Below, one piece after another: positions 31,872-40,600 of a DNA stretch of 64,000 nt. Origin of the DNA: a bacterium (lineage in GTDB: Bacteria > Arandabacterota > Arandabacteria > Arandabacterales > Arandabacteraceae). The DNA is taken from NCBI GenBank assembly GCA_025774405.1, contig JALGWB010000001.1:1-64000 (forward strand), read 5' to 3'. The notes beneath the pieces are model-generated. The model had not been told where the DNA came from. It did no database searches and saw only the letters and a list, made by a program, of their open reading frames with translations. A program made the translations under genes and the position numbers. The first letter of the stretch is position 1. Each line of letters opens with the position of its first letter.

Positions 31872-32138
31872 TTACGTGACCACTGGCGGGGCGTTGCCCG
31901 ATTCTGTGATGCCGTCTGAGCTATCGAAAACCAGATCGAGCTTGCAACCGCCCGGTTGTGCCCCTTCTTGATAGTGCTTCTCGCAGAGGGCAAAAGTGGG
32001 CACCTTCTCGCCGGCTCGTGCAATGATGGTAGTGACACGCTCTCTACACCCACGGCAGTTGCAACGACGTAACCCCCAAGTGATAGCTAGTGCAGCTGTG
32101 TAGATGTTTGCTGTGTCTGGGTCTCGGATGATCTCCAT
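31872..32138 (-). CDS. Zinc-finger hypothetical protein
   Basis: 88 residues behind AAGGAGGAACAA. CNCRGCRER and LCEKHYQEG form a Cys-rich site of the same type as the protein at 30555. Function unknown. Confidence 0.55.
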   Translation of the reverse strand: MEIIRDPDTANIYTAALAITWGLRRCNCRGCRERVTTIIARAGEKVPTFALCEKHYQEGAQPGGCKLDLVFDSSDGITESGNAPPVVT

Positions 32139-32158
32139 TTGTTCCTCCTTGTCTACCG

Positions 32159-32389
32159 TCAGGGCGGGTCTGGCAACCCACTGAAAGGCATCCAGTGTGT
32201 AATCTCTGTGTAAGGAATTAAGCCCCGTGTGGGCCAGCGCATAAAGCTAGGGAGACCGAGAGATGTTGAGTGGCCCCAATAGCGAGCTAAAGCCACGATG
32301 CGCTCACCTTTACACAGACGCCGATAACAGATAAATACGTCACGGTCTCTAGGTACTGGGAAGTCTACTACCCGCTTCCACTCAGTCAT
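32159..32389 (-). CDS. DUF551-like protein
   Basis: 76 residues from MTEWKRVVDFPVPRDRDVFI behind GGAAGGAGAAATCAA, ending EITHWMPFSGLPDPP. The W...FP.P.D..V and final HWMP..GLPDPP frame the small DUF551 phage domain. Function unknown. Confidence 0.75.
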   Translation of the reverse strand: MTEWKRVVDFPVPRDRDVFICYRRLCKGERIVALARYWGHSTSLGLPSFMRWPTRGLIPYTEITHWMPFSGLPDPP

Positions 32390-32433
32390 TTGATTTCTCC
32401 TTCCTGCGGCTCGCTCTTCACTCGATACAGGCA

Positions 32434-33944
32434 TCACTTAGCATTGGGACCTCCTTCGCATAACATATTCAGCATCGGGCAATCATCTATCACCCGCTTT
32501 CTTGCCATCTTGCAATACTCCTCTGACAAGTCTATCCCAATCGCCCTCCTTCCTAGCCGCAGGGCCACCATGACGCTTGTCCCACTCCCAACAAAGGGGT
32601 CAAGAACTATGCAAGGAACTGGGTTATGCCCACATGAACACCCAGGCCGCCATTTGTCCGTTGCGCGACTGGTGAGAGCCCATCCCGTGCTATCAGTTTT
32701 CGTGGGTGCGTTGTTAGGTACGTGCGCTGGCTCTCGCTTGTTAATGTGGCCTGTCCGTTCGATGATTCTGTTCCATCCCTTCCCGCACTCCGGGCAGCAT
32801 CCGCGCTCGGAAGTTCCGAGGTGAATGCACCTCTCAGGAAGCACAGTGGGAAATACGGCGAAGTGCAGCCCTGGAAATCCGCTTGTGGGGAATCTCCAAA
32901 CGTCTCTCAGGTTGGCTCCTCGCCTATCAGGCTCCCATCTCTTACCACTGTAGGTCGGATTCCCGTAGCCAGCTGCCTTCTCACCACCGAACTTGATATT
33001 CAATCGCGGTCTGTCCATTGAGTGTACTGTCTGCCCAGGGACGCCGCGTGAGCGCTTATGGCTGTCGCTCACCCCGCGTTTGTACCTTGCTACTGAGGCT
33101 TCTTTCAAAGGCGTCCTTACAGCGTAGTTGTCATAGTAGTATCGGGCGCTTTTCGTAAGTAGCAGAATATGCTCGTAGCTGGATGTGCATCTGTCAGTGA
33201 CACTTTCCGGCATCGGGTTCGGTTTGGCCCAGACTATTGACGACCTCAGCCACCATCCGTCTCTTTGCAGAGCCATGCCCAGCATCCAGGGGATAGGAAC
33301 CCATTGTTTATCCTGGAATGAACCGGCTATGTTCAGCCACAGCGTGCCGTCATCCCTGAGCACCCTTTTCACTTCTCTGAATATCCCAACCAGATGGCAA
33401 ATGTAGCAAGCTCCGCAAAGGCGCGGCCTGAAATACTTGGCTAGATGAGCAGGCACAGCGTATCTCGGTAGAGTTATCTCGGTTTGCATCCTAGCCCTTT
33501 CGAGTTCTGACATGACATAGGCACGCTCTTTATCAGTCAGGTCTGGCCGCAATTCCTGGAATGGCCGCCCACAGTCTGGCGTTGGCTCCAGGCCCAGCGA
33601 CCCGCGCCAGCAGCCACAGAGACGACAGAAGGCATGATTGTGCGGTTTATGTCGGCTTCCTGCATTACTATCCTGTTTTGCTGATGGCCCACCTGACATT
33701 CCTGGTCGTATCTGCTCGTCCCACTCATGCTTGCACTCATCCGAGCCGCCCCAGAGTAAGGGCGGCAAATTGTAGTCTCTTAATCCCCATGGAATCACCA
33801 GTAGGGTGGCGAGGTACAAACCGTCTGGACGCAAGCATCTGGCATAGTACGCAAGACATCCCTAACATCGCCCTGCACAACAGCCCACTGCCGGCTTCCA
33901 GCCAATACCTCACTCAACCCTACTGGTTGTCTCTCTCCCTTCAT
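32434..33944 (-). pseudogene. DNA (N4/N6) methyltransferase interrupted by a frameshift
   Basis: The N-terminal part starts at 33944 (MKGERQPVGLSEVLAGSRQW) and reaches the catalytic motif TCTSPPYW, then stops at 33795. From 33801 the next frame continues with WGLRDYN and the whole C-terminal domain, including LDPFVGSGTSVMVAL (SAM-binding motif I) and CPECG/CSCG zinc residues, to 32434. Removing the 11 bases between TACTGG and GGATTAAG would restore the usual SPPYWGLRDYN. A start at 33834 lacks the SPPY catalytic motif. So the gene is broken, frame-switched or carries a sequence error. The enzyme class methylates DNA at A or C amino groups. Confidence 0.75.
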
Positions 33945-34009
33945 CTGATAAATTGCCTTTCATATTAGCCATGCTATGAACCCAGTGGTGACACTTACGC
34001 AAAGCAAAG

Positions 34010-34117
34010 TTAGATTGCCAAGGTCACAACGCAGCCATCTATCCTCGCCAAGACCTCCCTACAATCCCCCTGCACGATGGCCCACTTGCGCTGGCCTGAT
34101 AATACTTCATCTATCAT
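34010..34117 (-). pseudogene. Remnant of a second methyltransferase N-terminus
   Basis: A 35-codon frame, MIDEVLSGQRKWAIVQGDCR at its start, resembles the N-terminus of the methyltransferase just downstream (SEVLAGSRQWAVVQGDVRDV) and then stops before the catalytic motif. It starts inside the last codons of the repressor-like gene. Likely debris of a duplicated or exchanged methyltransferase gene. Confidence 0.5.
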
Positions 34118-34367
34118 TTGAGACTACCTCACCAGATATTTTGAGATTCAATTTAAGATATTCAGGGACACTCTCTCCTTCCTCGAAGAAGAGATACTCG
34201 GCGTCTTTACCTAGCCGTCGAATACACCGATCCCTGAATTCAGGCGTTACTGGCTCATGACCATGCTTGAGACGAGAGAGATGCTCGTAACTATAGCCTA
34301 ACAGGTCAGCCATCTCTTTCATAGGTACTCTGTAGTCTTCGGCCCATCGAAACAGACTTGTCTGCAT
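34107..34367 (-). CDS. XRE-like helix-turn-helix regulator
   Basis: 86 residues behind AGCAAGGAGACTGTT. YRVPMKEMADLLGYSYEHLS and RLKHGHEPVTPEFRDRCIRR give a helix-turn-helix of the XRE kind. Probably a transcription regulator; target unknown. Confidence 0.65.
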   Translation of the reverse strand: MQTSLFRWAEDYRVPMKEMADLLGYSYEHLSRLKHGHEPVTPEFRDRCIRRLGKDAEYLFFEEGESVPEYLKLNLKISGEVVSNDR

Positions 34368-34448
34368 AACAGTCTCCTTGCTAGTTGTTGTTAGTCATTG
34401 GTCACTTAGTCTCTTAGTCGCTCTAGGCTAGTATTCTCTCTAGCCTCT

Positions 34449-35390
34449 CTAACCTAGTATTCTCTCAAGATGGTTGCCAAAATTGCTATGCCCTGCCCTC
34501 TTGAGATACTGTAAGCCGAGAACAGTCAGCTTGCGTCCCCGCCCTGTAATCTCAATAAGAGCCTTTCGCAGCAACAAGGGCTCATAGATCTCCTTGATAG
34601 TTCTCGCGTTCTCGGCTAAGGCTCCTGCTAAGGTCGATGCGCCTGCTGGCCCTCCCCCAAACATTATACCAAGAACCATCAGGTACTTTCTCTCCTCAGG
34701 CCTAATTCCCAAGAAGTCTATCCCCAAACTAGACAGGATTTCGCCGATGTCAGAAGCCGATGCCTGGTTAGTCACGTCCCTGACACGTCTCAGCAGATGG
34801 TTCGCGATCCTCGGCGTGCCCCTGGCCCTTTCTGCCAAAGCCTCACTAGCACCTGGCTCCAGCGTCACGCCCAGTGCTGCTGCTGAGTTCTCGACAATCT
34901 CGGCTAAGTCCTCAGTCGGATAGAAGTCCAGTCTCAGTCTCAGAGGAAACCTGGTTCTGAGGGGGGCTGTTACCTCCGCAGGCCGCGTTGTGGCTGCTAT
35001 GATAGTCCCTCGAGCGCTTCGATCCATTAGGTTTGCCAAACGCTCCTGGCTATCTATGTCCAGAGCATGAACCTCGTCTATGAAGATGAACTGAACGGAT
35101 TCAGGTTCCCTGCTTCCTAGTTCTCTAGTTAGGCCTGCTTCCAAGTCATCATAGTCTTGGCCTGTAACTCTGACAAGGTCCTGGCCTCCTACCAGCCTAG
35201 CCAGCGTCGTCTTGCCGAGCCCTGGTGGTCCAGTCAAGAGAAGGTGATCAAGAGGTTCTGACCTTCCCTCGGCTGCCCCCAGGGCCCTTCGCAAGACATC
35301 TTTGATTTGTTGCTGGCCAATAAAGTCCTGCCAGGCTTGGGGGCGGAGTTTACTATCGAGCATTGCTATTGACAATAGAGTGCAAGCCAT
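34449..35390 (-). CDS. RuvB-like Holliday junction motor
   Basis: 313 residues, close to RuvB length. LRPQAWQDFIGQQQIKDVLR at the start, Walker A GPPGLGKTTLA, Walker B FIDEVH, sensor 1 AATTRPAEVTAPLRTRF, arginine finger and sensor 2 GTPRIANHLLRRVRD, and a C-terminal winged helix EIYEPLLLRKALIEITGRGR. RuvB drives branch migration with RuvA; no RuvA or RuvC is seen in this window, so it may use host partners. The start is set by GAGGAAACGTGG; a longer frame would add 55 Cys-rich residues with no support. Confidence 0.85.
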   Translation of the reverse strand: MACTLLSIAMLDSKLRPQAWQDFIGQQQIKDVLRRALGAAEGRSEPLDHLLLTGPPGLGKTTLARLVGGQDLVRVTGQDYDDLEAGLTRELGSREPESVQFIFIDEVHALDIDSQERLANLMDRSARGTIIAATTRPAEVTAPLRTRFPLRLRLDFYPTEDLAEIVENSAAALGVTLEPGASEALAERARGTPRIANHLLRRVRDVTNQASASDIGEILSSLGIDFLGIRPEERKYLMVLGIMFGGGPAGASTLAGALAENARTIKEIYEPLLLRKALIEITGRGRKLTVLGLQYLKRAGHSNFGNHLERILG

Positions 35391-35401
35391 CCACGTTTCC
35401 T

Positions 35402-35563
35402 CTACCTCCGAAAGTACGGGTTGACTAGCAGAGCCACTACAACCAAGAGCCAGCCCAGAACAAAGAAGACAACAAAGACACCAACCGCGACATCCAAGAG
35501 ATTTCTCTTCATCACACCAACGCCTGGTTTGACCAACTGCCAGAACTTGGTCCACGTCATCAT
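35402..35563 (-). CDS. Membrane micro-protein, 53 residues
   Basis: MMTWTKFWQLVKPGVGVMKR, then a helix DVAVGVFVVFFVLGWLLVVV and a basic end. GGAAAAGGCC precedes the paired ATG codons. It lies just upstream of the RuvB-like gene in the transcript. Confidence 0.5.
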   Translation of the reverse strand: MMTWTKFWQLVKPGVGVMKRNLLDVAVGVFVVFFVLGWLLVVVALLVNPYFRR

Positions 35564-35608
35564 GGCCTTTTCCTCCTTCCTAGAATTACCTCTCATTGTC
35601 GCCTCCGT

Positions 35609-36574
35609 CTAAATGTGTGCATCAACCAGATAGACCCTCTGGTTAGGACTCGACTTCTCAAGCTCTCCCACGAAAGACCAGAAGGCTGCATCATAGCCTT
35701 CGTTTGGGTTGGTAGTCAGGGCCCAGTAACCCATCTGGGCTCGTTCTACCCATTCGCCATCCGAGGTCACAAAGGCAAAAGTCAGCGCCCTGGCCTTCTG
35801 CTTCAGGATGAACTCCTTTTCGGATAATGCCAGGAGACTATCGTCCCCCCAGAGAAAGATATTTTCCCTTTGCAGAACTCTCCCCAGTAGCCTCTGTTTA
35901 GTATACTCGTGAAGTGTGCCTTCCCAGTTCTTGTCTCTCTCAAGGAGACTCAGGAAGTCAGCTCTGAACTCGCCAAGGTGAGCCTGAACATCCATCGCCT
36001 CAGCCTCTACCTGGCATGCCTTAACAGCACGGAAGCTCTCTAGGGCTTTCGTGAAATCTTTGCCTCGCATTCCTTCCCAGTCTATCCAGGATACAGGAGC
36101 CCAATCGCAACAGAGCGGGTCTCTCTGGGGCTTGCCAACGACGCCTGGCTCCCCGAACCCCACTGTACCGTCCGCAATACTCGCTGGACTGGGCTTCCGC
36201 TTCATTCGCAAGTAGCCTGACCAGCGGCCTCCTATCTCCCACCAGTCGTACTTCGCGTTTTCGTTCTGCCAGTAGCCAATACGTCCCTTGAGTGGGTCTC
36301 GGTTGAGGCCCGCCCACTCATTGCAGAACTTGTCAAAGTCCCCCTGACCATAGTACTCCAACAGAGTCTGACCAACAGACTCAGGATACTGCCGACCTGT
36401 GTAGCTCTCCTCTGTGATGATCTCCTTGGCCTTCTCCTGGAGCTCGTCCTCTTTGTCAAAGAAAGACATGTAGTCGTAGGGAGGCTGGCTTACGCAGTTC
36501 TCCATGTAGGGTAACATCTTGTCTTCCAGGTCGTTCACGTCATCTGCGGGTATCAAGACACTAAAATGACTCAT
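35609..36574 (-). CDS. Conserved phage protein with WWEIGGRW motif
   Basis: 321 residues behind AAAAGGAGGAATCTCG. SHFSVLIPADDVNDLEDKML and the motif YDWWEIGGRWSGYL, followed by CCDWAP, occur in large-phage hypothetical proteins of this length. A helical second half (LRADFLSLL and TFAFVTSDGEW) follows. Function unknown; it could be a host-interaction protein. Clustered with several other uncharacterised genes. Confidence 0.6.
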   Translation of the reverse strand: MSHFSVLIPADDVNDLEDKMLPYMENCVSQPPYDYMSFFDKEDELQEKAKEIITEESYTGRQYPESVGQTLLEYYGQGDFDKFCNEWAGLNRDPLKGRIGYWQNENAKYDWWEIGGRWSGYLRMKRKPSPASIADGTVGFGEPGVVGKPQRDPLCCDWAPVSWIDWEGMRGKDFTKALESFRAVKACQVEAEAMDVQAHLGEFRADFLSLLERDKNWEGTLHEYTKQRLLGRVLQRENIFLWGDDSLLALSEKEFILKQKARALTFAFVTSDGEWVERAQMGYWALTTNPNEGYDAAFWSFVGELEKSSPNQRVYLVDAHI

Positions 36575-36596
36575 CGAGATTCCTCCTTTTGTTGAT

Positions 36597-37049
36597 TCAG
36601 CCGCCGCCCCAGAGCAGAAACCCTCCCTGCTCAGCAACAACCAGTGGCTCCTTCTGAATATCCTTCTCGACTTGCTCCCGCAACGAAGCAAGGAGAATTG
36701 GATTCTTCACATGCTCGCCGATACTCTGCTCATACGCCTGAAACACTGCCCTCCGCGCTTCCTCAACATCACAAGCCAACGCAAACACCACCCCGCTAGT
36801 CCAGTTGTAAAGAACATCCTCCCAGACGAACAGTTTGAGTTGATCTTGACCTCCCAACACCACAACTCTGTAAATAGACACATTCTCCTGATTCTCTGGA
36901 CAGGGTGCATTCGTCCTGATGTAGACCTTCTCGCCGATGCTCTCCTTGTCCATGGCGTTATCCCAGTACCTAGAACCCGCCGTAGAGAAAAGGTCGCCTG
37001 GCTGTAAGTCTTTTCCCAGAACCGCCTCTGCGCGAGCCTTGACTGTCAT
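36597..37049 (-). CDS. Hypothetical protein with RNA/translation-like name unassigned
   Basis: 150 residues from MTVKARAEAVLGKDLQPGDL behind AAAAGGAGGAGAAA. Alpha/beta; GDLFSTAGSRYW and the hydrophobic end VAEQGGFLLWGGG. No family recognised. Confidence 0.5.
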   Translation of the reverse strand: MTVKARAEAVLGKDLQPGDLFSTAGSRYWDNAMDKESIGEKVYIRTNAPCPENQENVSIYRVVVLGGQDQLKLFVWEDVLYNWTSGVVFALACDVEEARRAVFQAYEQSIGEHVKNPILLASLREQVEKDIQKEPLVVAEQGGFLLWGGG

Positions 37050-37136
37050 TTCTCCTCCTTTTGACATCAATTCCTTCATCGAGGAAGCCCCGCCATGACT
37101 ATACTTCCGCCATCGAAGATTAGGGTTTGCATATTC

Positions 37137-37655
37137 TCACCCTCCCTTGCGGGCTCTCACAATCTGCGCTTCATACAGTAAGATAGCTTCTTTCCGAGTT
37201 GGCAGAGAACCCTTAGCGCAGAATATCATGCAGCGGTAGAAACAGCCGTCTGGGGACCTCGCAATTTCAGGTTTACCGCTAAAGTGGTCGGAGACTCGCC
37301 GATCAAATGGGCAGAAGTTCCTCAATGTATTGTACTTTGGAGCTACTCGCCCTCTCTTAATGAACTCGTCTGGCCACAGGTGATCTTCGGCATCTGGCCA
37401 TGCTTCTGCGTCCCTACTACACTTACCCCAAGAGCAGTAGAACTCCTTGGCCCCGATCTCGTCACAGTTGTAGTATGAGAAATTCAAGCCTGCTTTCAAT
37501 CGTTCCACCATCCGTTCAAGAAATACTACATAGCGTTCATTGGACAGTTCCATCTTCTTGTACCGACAGAGAATACAGATCGTCTCGGCCTCGACTGGGA
37601 TAAACTCCTTGCCACAAGAATCACAAATGGCTGTCTTTCGCCTTCTTACTCGCAT
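37137..37655 (-). CDS. Zinc-binding hypothetical protein
   Basis: 172 residues from MRVRRRKTAICDSCGKEF behind GGAGGCGAGAAGGCT. Basic N-terminus, CDSCG and CILC zinc ribbon, a long helix, then several further Cys in pairs (FYCSWGKC, CFYRCMIFC). Could bind nucleic acid; function unknown. Slightly overlaps the gene upstream. Confidence 0.55.
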   Translation of the reverse strand: MRVRRRKTAICDSCGKEFIPVEAETICILCRYKKMELSNERYVVFLERMVERLKAGLNFSYYNCDEIGAKEFYCSWGKCSRDAEAWPDAEDHLWPDEFIKRGRVAPKYNTLRNFCPFDRRVSDHFSGKPEIARSPDGCFYRCMIFCAKGSLPTRKEAILLYEAQIVRARKGG

Positions 37656-38029
37656 AGCCTTCTCGCCTCCGCAGTGTACCAATCCCAGGTATTCATCGAG
37701 GAAGCCTTACCTTTGTAAATTACTATCCCTCCACCACCGAAGTCGCCCACTCGCGGCTTAGAGCAGGTCCCTGCCCAGGAAAGACTCCAGGGCTCCTCTA
37801 CCTCAAACCGTTCCTGGAAGGCGGCAACTGTGTCTGCCAGAGCGCCAATATCGCCTGAGTCTTCAGAGTGGACCCAAACATCCTTCCCCTCTGCTGCGAA
37901 CTCGCACGGCGGATACGCTGTTCCGTCATCATCCTTGACTGCCCCTGTGAGTTTCTGTATCAGCCAGTCCTGCTGCTCCTTCGTCTTACAAGGAACTATC
38001 TCCGAGAACAGGGTCCAATAGTCAGCCAT
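37646..38029 (-). CDS. Hypothetical protein
   Basis: 127 residues. The N-terminal half is alpha/beta (DYWTLFSEIVPCKTKEQQDW) and the C-terminal half contains a GDFGGGGIVIYKG glycine-rich turn. No family recognised. Confidence 0.5.
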   Translation of the reverse strand: MADYWTLFSEIVPCKTKEQQDWLIQKLTGAVKDDDGTAYPPCEFAAEGKDVWVHSEDSGDIGALADTVAAFQERFEVEEPWSLSWAGTCSKPRVGDFGGGGIVIYKGKASSMNTWDWYTAEARRLCE

Positions 38030-38032
38030 CAG

Positions 38033-38533
38033 TTACCTCCCAGGAGACTTTTCCGCTGTCGCCAAAGTCTTCAAGCTGCTGTCCTCGGGCAACTCCCCTT
38101 CCTCTGTGACGTAGGGCAGGACTCCCTCCAGGACATCCGCACTCTTGTAAGTAGGACCCGTCACAAACATATCCAGGAGATGGTGGTCAGGCGTAGTGAT
38201 GATATAGCCATGCACGATACACCTGTCACCATTGTAGTGGAAGAGCTCTGAGACCCAGATGGAGTCCTTGCGCCCCGCTGTCAGTCTGATAACTGACTGC
38301 CGCACCGACGTAGGCATTGTGGGCCAGTTGCCCAGATCATAGTTGCGTAAGTAGCCTGGCTCATAGTCCGTTCGACTCCAGGTCTTGACACACATCTCGC
38401 CTCGCACATAGAAGGCAGACTGAGTATTGGCTATAATGTTGCCTGTGCTGACGATGTTCGTCTGGCGGTCGAAAGTCTTATGCCCAGTCTCGACCAGCAT
38501 ACGATTAGGATTCTTCCAAACTTTCGCTTTCAT
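38033..38533 (-). CDS. Hypothetical protein
   Basis: 166 residues, beta-rich, with HYNGDRCIVHGYIITTPDHH. The ATG overlaps the stop of the gene upstream (ATGA). No function recognised. Confidence 0.5.
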   Translation of the reverse strand: MKAKVWKNPNRMLVETGHKTFDRQTNIVSTGNIIANTQSAFYVRGEMCVKTWSRTDYEPGYLRNYDLGNWPTMPTSVRQSVIRLTAGRKDSIWVSELFHYNGDRCIVHGYIITTPDHHLLDMFVTGPTYKSADVLEGVLPYVTEEGELPEDSSLKTLATAEKSPGR

Positions 38534-38955
38534 GATCCCTCCCTTGAGACGCTAAAGAACCCGTTTTCGTCTCCGTACAGACCTCTCAACTCATCAAATA
38601 TCTCCAGTAGCAAGGCTCGATCCTCGCCCTTCAACTCCCGACTAGCGCCATCAAACCAGTTGAGAAACCAGTACTCCACTCTCCAGGCATCATACCTCCC
38701 ACCAGGATAGAAGCGAAACTCGTCCTGAGGGCCACCCCAGGAAATCTGATAACGATAGTAGCCCTGTTGCTGGTCCCTGAAAGTGCCCGCTTCCACATAG
38801 TCAAAACTCAGGCCATAGTCAAACAGATAGGACTCTACCTCTTCGCAGTACTCTTCGCTCCGCTGGTAGGAAGCCCAGAGCAACCTCAAATCCCTGAGCC
38901 TGGCCTCCATCTCCTCGTCAGTTCGCTCCTCACAAGTTCTCTGTTTCACAGTCAT
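38530..38955 (-). CDS. Hypothetical protein
   Basis: 141 residues. Strongly helical acidic start (RTDEEMEARLRDLRLLWASY), then a beta-rich part with aromatic residues. First gene of the group after the tRNA-like element. Coupled downstream by ATGA. Confidence 0.5.
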   Translation of the reverse strand: MTVKQRTCEERTDEEMEARLRDLRLLWASYQRSEEYCEEVESYLFDYGLSFDYVEAGTFRDQQQGYYRYQISWGGPQDEFRFYPGGRYDAWRVEYWFLNWFDGASRELKGEDRALLLEIFDELRGLYGDENGFFSVSREGS

Positions 38956-39029
38956 ACTTCTCCCTCCTTAACAACTTAGTGAGATACTACTGTCAATCCA
39001 TTCGCTCCCTCAGCCTTGTGAGGGGGGTC

Positions 39030-39093
39030 AAAGGTGGGGGCGGGACTCGAACCCGCCCAGGCCTCATACCTGCCTGTTGCCATGCCCACCTTT
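39030..39093 (-). ncRNA. Second tRNA-like element, 64 nt
   Basis: Read leftward, AAAGGTGGG pairs with CCCACCTTT, GGGCGGG-TTCGAGT-CCCGCCC is a strong T-arm, and CAGG-TATGAGG-CCTG is a seven-base-loop hairpin in the anticodon-arm position. The D-arm region is only about a dozen bases and poorly paired, and no CCA is encoded. Too short for an ordinary tRNA; it may be a truncated tRNA or a tRNA mimic. The gap between genes otherwise contains nothing. Confidence 0.45.
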
Positions 39094-39106
39094 AACTGCC
39101 GTCTTC

Positions 39107-39427
39107 TCACGCCCTCGCCATGGCTTCTCGCCAGTCTCTTACCTTCTCTCGCCATAGTCCTGCGAACTCCCGCTGCTCGTCTGGGGTGACGTCTGCCACC
39201 TTGAACAGCCGCCTTAGGTTGGCCTCCCAGTCACTCAGGCTTCCAATGAAGTCGTTGCAGCCGATGTCTCCATCAATGCGAGCCAGCAGGCCACCATCGC
39301 AAGTGACATGCAGCTCCCGTATCTCAGGCTTTGTCCAGGACTGACCCAGAACATAACCCAGAATGGCTGACATCTTGCCACTCATAGCCGTGAACCTACT
39401 TGGGTGCAGCTTCTCACTTAGAGACAT
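39107..39427 (-). CDS. Hypothetical protein
   Basis: 106 residues from MSLSEKLHPSRF behind GGAGGAAGTGAAC. A middle beta segment (RELHVTCDGGLLARIDGDIG) and a helical end; one Cys. The function is unknown. Confidence 0.5.
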   Translation of the reverse strand: MSLSEKLHPSRFTAMSGKMSAILGYVLGQSWTKPEIRELHVTCDGGLLARIDGDIGCNDFIGSLSDWEANLRRLFKVADVTPDEQREFAGLWREKVRDWREAMARA

Positions 39428-39433
39428 GTTCAC

Positions 39434-39672
39434 TTCCTCCTTCTGCTATCCGCCCGTTGGCGGGGCTATTTTCTTGCCTGCCCACAATGCACTCTCCTGG
39501 TAAGCTGGCACTCGCAAGAGCGCGGCCATCGCATATCTACGCTGTCACCCTCCCCACCCCGCGTCGCTGCTCTTATCCAGCGTTGCTATGTTCACATGCA
39601 CATCGCAGACTCGGCCAGGTCGCTTTGCCAGTTACGAGGCCACTGGCAGGGCACTGATTCTGCTCTCTGTGG
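39434..39672. other. Gap without a convincing gene
   Basis: Short frames of fewer than 25 codons only, none with a good start and ribosome site. No clear hairpin or repeat noted. Confidence 0.4.
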
Positions 39673-39867
39673 TCATCTCGCCTTTTGGCAGACAGCACAC
39701 CAGAGAGTTGCCGCCGAAGGGTGTTTACAGCGAATGCTGTACAAGTTGTGCCCACACTTCGGACACAGATAGCGAGTACGCCGCGAGCTGCTGACCCTCC
39801 AGGACGGCGTTCCTGGAAACGGCTGCCCTTTTCGGGGGATATATGGTGTATCCCTTGGGGTTGCCAT
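39673..39867 (-). CDS. Small basic zinc-ribbon protein
   Basis: 64 residues behind AAGGAGTAAGAGAG. Pro/Arg-rich N-terminus, then LCPKCGHNL, RCKHP and WCAVCQKAR, a four-Cys ribbon. Looks like a short nucleic-acid-binding protein. Confidence 0.5.
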   Translation of the reverse strand: MATPRDTPYIPRKGQPFPGTPSWRVSSSRRTRYLCPKCGHNLYSIRCKHPSAATLWCAVCQKAR

Positions 39868-39924
39868 CTCTCTTACTCCTTATCAGTCACGAGGCTACTG
39901 GTGAGCCGCACATCTACCTGCTTA

Positions 39925-40059
39925 TCAATATTCCAGATAGTCCAGTAGCCAAAGCATCACTTGAAACCCAACTATGCCTAGCATCAGCCACAAGCCGCTC
40001 AGGTCAGGACGTCTCTTCTCAGGCTTCAGCCAGTCTTGACTCGCCCAGTCTCTCTTCAT
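39925..40059 (-). CDS. Membrane micro-protein, 44 residues
   Basis: AGGAGAGAGGCAA precedes an ATG opening MKRDWASQDWLKPEKRRPDL, then a helix SGLWLMLGIVGFQVMLWLL. A basic cytoplasmic start and single helix suggest N-in topology. One of the recurrent micro-membrane proteins. Confidence 0.5.
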   Translation of the reverse strand: MKRDWASQDWLKPEKRRPDLSGLWLMLGIVGFQVMLWLLDYLEY

Positions 40060-40074
40060 TTGCCTCTCTCCTGT

Positions 40075-40365
40075 CTACCTCACTATCTGATTGGCGATAT
40101 ATTCTTGTACAGCCACGAGAGCCCTCTCGCCTATCGAGCCTGTCTCTCCGCCCTTCATACGAGCCAGTGCGGGAATATCAGCACACATCTGCAATGCCTC
40201 TCTCCTGTCCCAAGGCCCAAGGTCTTTAGCGACATCCAGGGCCAGATGCCAAGGGCTCCAAGAATTCCAGGAGTCAGGGCTCTCTTTCTGTCGGTACTTG
40301 GCCCACTCTTTGTGCTTGGCCCTGGCTTGCCTAACTATTCTCTCCAGTTTCTGTTTGCTGGTCAT
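40075..40365 (-). CDS. Hypothetical helical protein
   Basis: 96 residues behind AAAGGAGGAACTCGG. Basic helical start and Trp-rich centre (WNSWSPWHLALDVAKDLG). No family recognised. Confidence 0.5.
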   Translation of the reverse strand: MTSKQKLERIVRQARAKHKEWAKYRQKESPDSWNSWSPWHLALDVAKDLGPWDRREALQMCADIPALARMKGGETGSIGERALVAVQEYIANQIVR

Positions 40366-40393
40366 CCGAGTTCCTCCTTTTATGCTTGAGTTC

Positions 40394-40600
40394 CTATAAC
40401 CATGGAAGAGTCTTTGCCTTACCTTCCTTTCTCCACTCCCACCCGCAAGTTAAGCAAAACCGTCTTTGCCTCTTTCTATGAATGTACCGCCGCCTTGTCT
40501 CGCCACATACAGGACACTCCTCTCCAAGAGAGACTTTTCGCAGCGCCCCTTTGGAGATAACAATTCCTTTCGCTGCGAGGATTTCTCCTATCGTTGCCAT
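40394..40600 (-). CDS. Zinc-ribbon protein
   Basis: 68 residues: EECPVCGETRRR and FCLTCGWEWRKEG form a zinc ribbon with a basic loop (YIHRKRQRR). Overlaps the next gene by one base. Confidence 0.55.
   Translation of the reverse strand: MATIGEILAAKGIVISKGALRKVSLGEECPVCGETRRRYIHRKRQRRFCLTCGWEWRKEGKAKTLPWL

Noticed and set aside
32434..33834. Intact methyltransferase starting at 33834
   Set aside because: It lacks the catalytic SPPY motif and starts in the middle of the domain; the motif is in another frame upstream, so I call the gene broken.
39434..39672. Small genes in the gap after the 39107-39427 gene
   Set aside because: Frames are under 25 codons, without ribosome sites or hydrophobic or Cys patterns.
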